Assembly: GCA_937925925.1 (NCBI GenBank)
Contig: CALANA010000127.1
Coordinates: forward strand, 1 to 41,967
Reading direction: 5' to 3'
DNA length: 41,967 bases
DNA from: an uncultured Chloroflexales bacterium
GTDB lineage: Bacteria > Chloroflexota > Chloroflexia > Chloroflexales > Chloroflexaceae
How positions within the stretch are numbered: the first letter of the stretch is position 1; each line of letters begins with the position of its first letter. Below the pieces are notes generated by a model. The model ran no database searches, had not been told where the DNA came from, and worked only from the letters and a program-made list of their open reading frames with translations. Made by a program: the position numbers and the translations under genes. This document shows, in pieces, positions 36,642 to 41,967 of this stretch.

Positions 36642-36732
36642 CCTGGGAGCGCGGGCGTCCCGCCCGCCAGCGCGCACGTGCGGGCACGCTGCCCGCCTGG
36701 GAGCGTGGGCAGTGTGCCCTTGAGCGTGAACA
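36642..36732. repeat. Family F palindromic repeats
   Basis: CCTGGGAGCGCGGGCGTCCC, GCGCGCACGTGCGGGCACG and GGGAGCGTGGGCAGTG follow each other as nested hairpins, related to 29691-29757 and to the tails of the tandem repeat at 12386-12698. Confidence 0.65.
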
Positions 36733-36757
36733 GTTACTTCATGTAGCGTGGGCCTGA

Positions 36758-36883
36758 AGGCAAACGCTACCGAGGTGGAAGGGCATCGCGCCAACCAACA
36801 ACACCACCGAGCAGGCGTTGCGTCTCGCCGTCCGCTGACGCAAAGGGAGCTACAGCACCCAAAGCGCCGGAGGGAGTCGCTCA
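36758..36883 (+). pseudogene. IS66-type transposase C-terminal remnant
   Basis: In frame from 36758, translation gives LPRWKGIAPTNNTTEQALR then LAVR, a stop (TGA at 36836), then RKGSYSTQSAGGSR. This follows the conserved IS66 transposase C-terminal block in which TNN.AERALR..V.WRK.S.G..S..G is expected; the stop replaces the usual Trp codon. No further part, no inverted repeats and no accessory genes were found, so it is a small decayed fragment. Confidence 0.65.
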
Positions 36884-37066
36884 TCCCATAAACCGTCGGT
36901 TCTGTACATTCTATGATATGTGAGGTTCTTCGTTTGGCAAGCTCCGTGGGGGAAGATCTTAATGTAACGATTTGCAATTTTGTTTTACTAGTGAGATAAT
37001 CATGAAATACAGAACATACTATCTACTCGATGTTCTTCGGTAGCTTTACCATACCAGGGTGTTTCG

Positions 37067-37480
37067 ATGCTTGGACGACAGAAAATTCTGATATCCCTCT
37101 TACAAGAAGCAGGTGGTCGTGCTTCTCGTATTCAACTTATGAAGTGGTCTTTTCTATTAGGTAAAGAGACTCCTTCTCAAGGCGGAAATTCATACTATAA
37201 ATTTGTTCCATATATGTATGGGCCTCACTCGTTTTCTTTATATCAAGAAATAGACTCCCTTCTGCGTGACGGTGTATTCGAGATAAACCAGGAGCAGATT
37301 GGTTGGAGATTAAAAGAACCTTCACAGAAAGAAACTCTATCTTTACCTCGATCTCTCACGATGGACTTGCGTTATGTAATGAATAGATTACGTAAGATAC
37401 CTTTTAAATTTAGTTACATATTTGAGTGTCAAGATAACAATAAGCCTCACCGAAGCATGATCGAAGATTGGGAACTTTGA
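37067..37480 (+). CDS. YwgA/Panacea-like small protein, AT-rich
   Basis: A 137-residue protein. The N-terminal half looks like a winged helix of the YwgA/Panacea/SocA type: a helix LGRQKILISLLQEAGGR, then LMKWSFLL, FVPYMYGPHSFSLYQEIDSLL and RDGVFEI. In related proteins FxxYxYGPxS is the hallmark. The second half is basic and unassigned. The gene is visibly AT-richer than its neighbours (codons such as TTA, AGA and ATA are frequent), suggesting recent transfer. Panacea-type domains are known as antitoxins, but no toxin gene is adjacent. AGGG lies nine bases before the ATG. Confidence 0.5.
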   Translation: MLGRQKILISLLQEAGGRASRIQLMKWSFLLGKETPSQGGNSYYKFVPYMYGPHSFSLYQEIDSLLRDGVFEINQEQIGWRLKEPSQKETLSLPRSLTMDLRYVMNRLRKIPFKFSYIFECQDNNKPHRSMIEDWEL

Positions 37481-37494
37481 ATAAATAATAGTTC

Positions 37495-37744
37495 GGCTAT
37501 GGAGTGCGGAGGCTATGCTACTGCTTCCGGCGTGCCGGGGCACCACAGGCCCGGCTCAAGCCGCGACTCCGGTTGTTTCGTCGCTTAATGGCGTTGACCG
37601 TGCCGTGGCACCACAGGCCCGGCTCAAGCCGCGACTCCGGTCGTGCGCATATCCCGATCCCATTTTCAACGTTCATGAGCCTGGGTCTAGCTCCGTCCAG
37701 GATAAAGCCAGGACTCCGGTTGACACCTGGGCCAGGCTTGCTAT
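37495..37744. repeat. Composite REP-like cluster
   Basis: It begins GGCTATGGAGTGCGGAGG. The 33-base segment starting CACCACAGGCCCGG and ending CGACTCCGGT is identical at 37541-37573 and 37609-37641 (offset 68). A third, diverged core (CCGTCCAGGATAAAGCCAGG) follows. The same composite in the other orientation is at 41568-41696. Confidence 0.75.
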
Positions 37745-37800
37745 AGACGCTATCGGCTGTCTCCCATGAGTGGCACAATGGGATACACTACACGCTTGCT

Positions 37801-37933
37801 GTCACCTGTCACCTGTCCCCTGTCCCCTGTCCCCTGTCCCCTGTCACCTATCACCTGTCACCTGTCACCTGTCACCTATCACCTGTCACCTATCACCTGT
37901 CACCTATCACCTGTCACCTATCACCTGTCACCT
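37801..37933. repeat. Heptamer satellite, 19 units
   Basis: Exactly 19 seven-base units in a row: GTCACCT (10), ATCACCT (5) and GTCCCCT (4, as a block at units 3-6). Units 12-19 alternate ATCACCT and GTCACCT. The last unit provides two bases of the stop codon of the adjoining ABC exporter gene. Confidence 0.95.
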
Positions 37934-39806
37934 AAAACGCCTCACTCCCGACCGCTCCAACCTCGGCAAACTGCAACGACCACAGGTATGCGTAGAGTCC
38001 CCCCTGCGCCAGCAGGTCGGCGTGGCGGCCCGTCTCCACAATGCGCCCGCCGGCCAGCACCAGGATGCGATCCGCCCGCTGCACAGTCGAGAGGCGATGG
38101 GCGATCACAAACGTCGTGCGGCCCAGCATCAGCCGCTCCAGCGCCTCCTGCACCAGCCGCTCCGACTCGTTGTCGAGCGCCGAAGTAGCCTCGTCCAGGA
38201 TCAGAATGCGCGGATTCTTGAGCAGCACGCGCGCAATCGCGATGCGCTGGCGCTGACCCACCGAGAGGCGCACACCCTTCTCGCCTACCAGCGTCTGGTA
38301 GCCGGCGGGCAGCGCGGCAATGAAATCGTGGGCATTCGCTGCCTGCGCCGCCGCCATGATCGCCGCATCGTCGGCATCGAGTTGCCCGTAGGCAATATTC
38401 TCGCGCACGGTGCCGCCGAACAGGAACGTCTCCTGCGGCACAATCCCAATCTGCGCCCGCAACGTAGCCAGATCGAACTGCTGCGCATCATAGCCATCAA
38501 ACAGAATCCGCCCGCTGGTTGGCGCAAAAAAGCGCGGAATAAGGTTAACCAGCGTCGTCTTGCCCGCGCCGCTCGGCCCGACCAGCGCAATCGTCTGGCC
38601 GGGTGCCACATCAAAGTTGATCGCGTTCAACACGGGCACCGCTGTCATATTGCCTTCGCCCGGAGCTATGTCGTTGTTGTGTTGAGCGCCAGGCGCAGCA
38701 TCCGTCGCCACCAGTTCATAGCTAAAGCTGACCTGCTCGAAGCGCACACCGCCGCGGAGTACGGGGCGCGGCGTGGTGTCGGCTGGCATCATGTATGGCT
38801 CCGGGGGCGTATCAAGCACCTCAAACAACCGCTGGCCCGCGCCCATCGCCTCGCGCAGCCGCCCATACAGCCCGGCGAAATCGTCCAGCGGCCCGATTAC
38901 CAGCATCATATAAAACACAAACGCGATTAGCTCGCCCGGCGTCAGCGCCCCTTGCACCACCTGCCGCCCGCCATACCACAGCAGCAGGGTCAGCAACCCG
39001 AAGCCGAACAAGCCAACCAGTGGCCCGAAGAACGAGCGCACGCGTGCCCGCTGCATCGCGCTGGCATAGGTCTGCTCCACCTGGGCCGCAAAGCGGGTGC
39101 GCTCGTAGTCTTCACGCACAAACGACTTGACTACGCGAATGCCGGACAGCATCTCCTCCAGCGTCACCGTCGCATCGGCCACCCGATCTTGCACGGTGGT
39201 CGAGATGCGCTGCAACCGGCGCCCAAACAGCGAACTAACGATCACAACTGGTGGGATAAGCAGCAGCATCAGCAGCGTCAAATGCCAGTTCATAATGATC
39301 ATCAGCGTCAACCCGCCCACCAGCGTCACGCTCTGCCGCAGCAGCGTGATCGGCGTATCGGTCAGCGCCTCCTGCACCACGGTGACATCGGCGCTCACGC
39401 GCGAGACCAGTTCGCCCGTGCGACGGGTGGTAAAGAAGCCCAGCGGCAGACGCTGGATGTGCGTGTAAACCTGTAGTCGCAGATCGGCCATAATCCGCTG
39501 CCCGACGTGGGAGATCAGGTAGCGGTGGCCGACAGCCAATCCGCTCTGTAGTGCAGTTACCGCCAGCAGCCACAGCGCGATCCGATCCAGTTGCGCCAGG
39601 TCGCCGGTGAGAAAGACCGAGTCGACCAGCCAGCGCATGACCCATGGCAATGCCAGACCAAGCAAAGTCGTGCCGGTTAATAGCAGCAATGCCAGCAGCA
39701 TTGGCTGCCAGTAGGGTAGCACCAGACGCATCATGCGCCATTGCTCGGAACGCATGGAGTGAGGAAAGGAGATCGGAGACAGTAGTCGTATTTTTTTTAT
39801 AGCCAT
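37932..39806 (-). CDS. ABC exporter, fused membrane and ATPase domains (MsbA/multidrug type)
   Basis: A 624-residue half-transporter. Six membrane helices lie in residues 20-330, with the coupling segment TRRTGELVSRVSADVTVVQEAL. The ATPase domain has Walker A VGPSGAGKTTLV, signature LSVGQRQRIAIARVLL, Walker B ILILDEATSALD and IAHRLST. An extra acidic stretch (about 370-395, AAPGAQHNNDIAPGEGN) sits at the start of the ATPase domain. As a homodimer it would export lipids or drugs. No ribosome site is seen before the ATG at 39806. The C-terminus ends at a heptamer satellite, so its last residues may vary between strains. Confidence 0.93.
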   Translation of the reverse strand: MAIKKIRLLSPISFPHSMRSEQWRMMRLVLPYWQPMLLALLLLTGTTLLGLALPWVMRWLVDSVFLTGDLAQLDRIALWLLAVTALQSGLAVGHRYLISHVGQRIMADLRLQVYTHIQRLPLGFFTTRRTGELVSRVSADVTVVQEALTDTPITLLRQSVTLVGGLTLMIIMNWHLTLLMLLLIPPVVIVSSLFGRRLQRISTTVQDRVADATVTLEEMLSGIRVVKSFVREDYERTRFAAQVEQTYASAMQRARVRSFFGPLVGLFGFGLLTLLLWYGGRQVVQGALTPGELIAFVFYMMLVIGPLDDFAGLYGRLREAMGAGQRLFEVLDTPPEPYMMPADTTPRPVLRGGVRFEQVSFSYELVATDAAPGAQHNNDIAPGEGNMTAVPVLNAINFDVAPGQTIALVGPSGAGKTTLVNLIPRFFAPTSGRILFDGYDAQQFDLATLRAQIGIVPQETFLFGGTVRENIAYGQLDADDAAIMAAAQAANAHDFIAALPAGYQTLVGEKGVRLSVGQRQRIAIARVLLKNPRILILDEATSALDNESERLVQEALERLMLGRTTFVIAHRLSTVQRADRILVLAGGRIVETGRHADLLAQGGLYAYLWSLQFAEVGAVGSEAF

Positions 39807-39857
39807 GGTTTAAATCCACTTCACACATTACATGGCGATAGTGACGCATTCAGTTGG

Positions 39858-39984
39858 TTAAACGTACCGGAAAAGACGAAAGGCGTTTCTACGAATAGAC
39901 AAGTTCTCCATTCGTAACGAATTCAGGCATTTAACCGCATTGGAAACGACGAAAGTCGTTTCTACAAATAGGCAAGTTCTCCAT
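39858..39984. repeat. Tandem repeat, period 72
   Basis: Two similar units (39858-39911 and 39930-39984) containing ACGAAAGGCGTTTCTACGAA or ACGAAAGTCGTTTCTACAAA, followed by AGGCAAGTTCTCCAT-type ends. Each has a small hairpin. Confidence 0.7.
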
Positions 39985-39990
39985 AGTGGA

Positions 39991-40235
39991 AGGAGCTCGC
40001 TTCTGGTCTCCCCGTTTCGCCTTCGGCGAAACGGGGAGACCAAAAAACAGAAACAAGACCGCTCTGCCCCATTCGGCTCCGCTCAGAGCCTGCCCCGTTC
40101 GACTGCGCTCAGGGCAAGCTCTGAGCGTAGTCGAAGGGGTAAACTCCGGCGAAACCCATCTGGTCATGGGCGACCGCGTACCGCGTGTGCATGACCAGAA
40201 CATGCGGAATGGTTACGTCGAAATGGTCTTATGGA
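39991..40235. repeat. Compound of repeat families H, D and an A end
   Basis: GGAAGGAGCTCGCTTCTGG starts a unit like 23964-24100, with a hairpin of TCTCCCCGTTTCGCC and its complement. A palindrome TTCGACTGCGCTCAGGGC/GCTCTGAGCGTAGTCGAA follows (40096-40139), then a right end ACATGCGGAATGGTTACGTCG similar to the ends of 7528-7799. The rest of 39807-40470 has no gene; a -10-like TATAAT lies at 40348-40353. Confidence 0.65.
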
Positions 40236-40470
40236 CAACCATACTCATCGTGATGGCCTGTTCAAGAGAGGTGACTCCTGAAGCAGTGTACACCTGATAA
40301 GATGTGTGCGCAAGGCCGCGAGATACAGAGTCTTACCGATGATGTATTATAATGATGCGAGTTTGTTGGTGGTTGAGAGGGGTATGAGGCGGAAGGATTT
40401 TGAACACGTAATGAAAGAGGCGGCGCTGTAGTGAACCAGAGCATCAAGATGCAGAAGGAGATATCATCCT

Positions 40471-41427
40471 ATGAACAACCAGTGTCTACGCAATAGCCTG
40501 CTTTTCCTGATCATCGTTCTGATGACCGGAACAACCGTCCTGCTGGCCCAGACAGACCAGCTACCACATCCTGGTCAGTCTAACCAACCTGTGTATTTGC
40601 CTCTGATCTTGTCGATCGAGTCTTCACCCACTGCCACGGCAACATTTACCCCAGAACCACCAGCAACCGTTATACCGACCGACCCTGACCTGCCGCTGCC
40701 GACCGCTACGCCGACGCTGACACCAACCGCCACGGCCACCGCTACGCCAACGCTGACGCCAACACCGACCCCAACCATAACACCGACGCCCCAGCCAGAA
40801 GGCGTTTTCTTCACCACCAGTCGGCTGCTGGAAGGCAGTGAATTCTCACGCCGTTTGATCGGTGAGGTACTTAATAACACGCCGCTCAATGTCTATAATG
40901 TGCGCGTAAGCGCACGGTTCTACGATGACCAGAATAACCAGGTGGCGGTGACTGATTCAACAGCCACGTTACTGCGGCGGTTCCTGCCGCGTCAGCGTAA
41001 CCCGTTTGAGATCACACTTTATAGTCCTCCCGCCAATATTGCCAGCTATACACTTTCGCTGACCTATGATGATGAACCGGACATTATACCCTACGAGCCG
41101 GTCAATGTACTGTCGAACAATGTACGGGATGTCTTAGTCGGCACCGAAGTCTTTGGTGAACTACGCAATGATCAGAGCATGCCACTGACCAACATCCGTG
41201 TCGTGGCGATTGTCTATGACCGCGATGGGAAGGTTCTGGATGTGGGTACAACATTCATCTTTGAGACCCTTGATCCGGGGCAAACAGCCACCTACACCAT
41301 TTGGCTCTACGATACAGACAACCCGGCTGTCTTTCATACGCGCTTGATCCAGGCCGAGGGTTGGGCCATTCCTAAATCAGTTGTGAAGAATCGGAGTCCA
41401 GGCTTGACGCTGCTCCGTCCAGGCTGA
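40471..41427 (+). CDS. Exported FxLYD-like protein with Pro/Thr-rich linker
   Basis: A 318-residue protein with a signal peptide (about 1-26, likely cut after LLAQ or nearby), a Pro/Thr-rich linker (49-108) built from TPT and TAT units, and two beta-rich domains (about 110-205 and 215-310) like the FxLYD family: LIGEVLNNTPLNVYNVRVSA then VFGELRNDQSMPLTNIRVVA, each followed by YDDQ/YDRD and a Pro-rich strand. AAGGAG lies ten bases before the ATG. The last 15 or so codons are REP-like DNA: the stop is the TGA inside the GGCTGAAGCC core. The function is unknown; such proteins are anchored or secreted extracellular parts. Confidence 0.72.
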   Translation: MNNQCLRNSLLFLIIVLMTGTTVLLAQTDQLPHPGQSNQPVYLPLILSIESSPTATATFTPEPPATVIPTDPDLPLPTATPTLTPTATATATPTLTPTPTPTITPTPQPEGVFFTTSRLLEGSEFSRRLIGEVLNNTPLNVYNVRVSARFYDDQNNQVAVTDSTATLLRRFLPRQRNPFEITLYSPPANIASYTLSLTYDDEPDIIPYEPVNVLSNNVRDVLVGTEVFGELRNDQSMPLTNIRVVAIVYDRDGKVLDVGTTFIFETLDPGQTATYTIWLYDTDNPAVFHTRLIQAEGWAIPKSVVKNRSPGLTLLRPG

Positions 41428-41696
41428 AGCCTGGACTCCAGGTTTACAATGACAATAGGATTGCTATATTGCTCTTGCAACAACACGACATACTCCGCCA
41501 GCAGCATGTTACCGATAGAAATTAATGGTAAGCGTGTTAGCTATAGAGAGCCTATCTTAATTGTAAACTGGAGTCCCGGCCTATGAAGTTTAAGCATGAA
41601 ATCCAGATCTGCGCACGACCGGAGTCACGGCTTTAGCCGGGCCTGCGTTGCCGCAGCACGCCGTAGGCGGCAGCATGGCTGCCGCACTCCATAGCT
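41380..41696. repeat. REP-like clusters overlapping the end of the FxLYD gene
   Basis: 41380-41456 contains GTTGTGAAGAATCGGAGTCC and two GGCTT.A / AAGCC cores. 41568-41696 is an inverted relative of 37495-37744 with a hairpin GGCGGCAGCATGGCTGCCGC. The interval 41697-41860 shows no gene apart from a TACAAT box at 41821-41826. Confidence 0.65.
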
Positions 41697-41860
41697 CATG
41701 CAATCGTAAGCTTGACGTAGAGCCAGAATGCTACACGCTAGCGCGGGTGATGGGCAATCGGCAGGTCACAGTGAAGAACAATGTTCTGAACAGGTACCTG
41801 GCAATCACCCAGGATCGTGGTACAATACGCCCACCGGAATCGCCTGGATCGTGAGCGCCC

Positions 41861-41967
41861 GTGACACCGAATCTGTTTGACCGTATCCCCACCACGCTCT
41901 TCAACCCGCTCGCCGCGCCGAGTGCGCCCGTGTATGCGGCGGTGCTGCTGCGCCTGTTCGCCGAAAC
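41861..41967 (+). CDS. jetA: JetA-like protein of a Wadjet system, N-terminus only (runs off window)
   Basis: A GTG at 41861 opens a frame that continues to the window end, giving 35 residues. After MTP it reads NLFDRIPTTLFNPLAAP, then SAPVYAAVLLRLFAE. This pattern (LFD.IP..FF..LASPN...Y...L..L) is, to my recollection, the conserved start of the JetA family (PF18982), the kleisin-like subunit of Wadjet, an SMC-type system that recognises and cleaves circular plasmids. TACAAT at 41821-41826 may be its -10. If right, jetB, jetC (SMC-like) and jetD (nuclease) should follow just outside. Confidence 0.55.
   Translation, partial: MTPNLFDRIPTTLFNPLAAPSAPVYAAVLLRLFAE

Noticed and set aside
37801..37933. 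CRISPR array
   Set aside because: The units are seven bases long with no spacers; it is a simple satellite. The tandem repeat at 12386-12698 has only two abutting units and no spacer.
37766..38930. Long plus-strand open frames over the heptamer satellite and the ABC exporter
   Set aside because: The N-terminal part is a translation of the satellite (repeated LSPVTCH-type peptides) and the rest is antisense to a well supported ABC exporter.

Overview
The window looks like a piece of a Chloroflexota chromosome, probably class Chloroflexia and order Chloroflexales (filamentous phototroph relatives). This is an inference. It rests on moderately high G+C, GTG and ATG starts, long membrane and secreted proteins with Pro/Thr-rich linkers, degenerate C-terminal repeats of a type I associate with Chloroflexota, and intergenic space crowded with GC-rich palindromic repeats. 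No rRNA, tRNA or CRISPR array was seen.

Layout. 335-5483: a PAS-GAF histidine kinase, a VWA-domain protein and a CBS-domain membrane transporter (CorC/HlyC type). 5609-9235: triosephosphate isomerase, an M50-type membrane protease, protein-L-isoaspartate methyltransferase and an ECF-like sigma factor. 9260-11936: one permease and the double ATPase of a nucleoside/BMP-type ABC importer, with no second permease or binding protein in view. 11937-13040: a gene-free, repeat-rich kilobase. 13041-20040: galT, an orphan Phd/YefM antitoxin, a large GT-C-like membrane protein and a DUF697 protein with a broken P-loop. 20041-21141: a phosphodiester-glycosidase-like exported protein.

21144-29029, minus strand, is the translation/ribosome-assembly cluster nusA - rnpM (ylxR) - infB - rbfA - RsmC-like methyltransferase - nrnA - truB. 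rimP, usually first, is absent, and a terminator-like hairpin sits just before the nusA start. Repeat elements have entered this cluster at two gene junctions. 29030-30868 is mostly repeats plus one 45-residue membrane peptide gene with its own promoter and terminator. 30869-35508 is a three-gene unit: a membrane-anchored 841-residue protein, an ABC ATPase and an ABC-2 permease. 35532-36488 is a long-chain polyprenyl diphosphate synthase with a clear promoter.

36489-41967 looks like an accessory zone. It holds a decayed IS66-type transposase fragment, an AT-rich YwgA/Panacea-like gene, a 19-unit heptamer satellite touching the stop codon of an ABC exporter, an exported FxLYD-like protein whose C-terminus is made of repeat DNA, and, at the right edge, the first 35 codons of what looks like JetA of a Wadjet plasmid-defence system.

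At least eight repeat families were recognised. Several have imperfect terminal inverted repeats and are MITE-like. Two members of one family end on the stop codon of the neighbouring gene.
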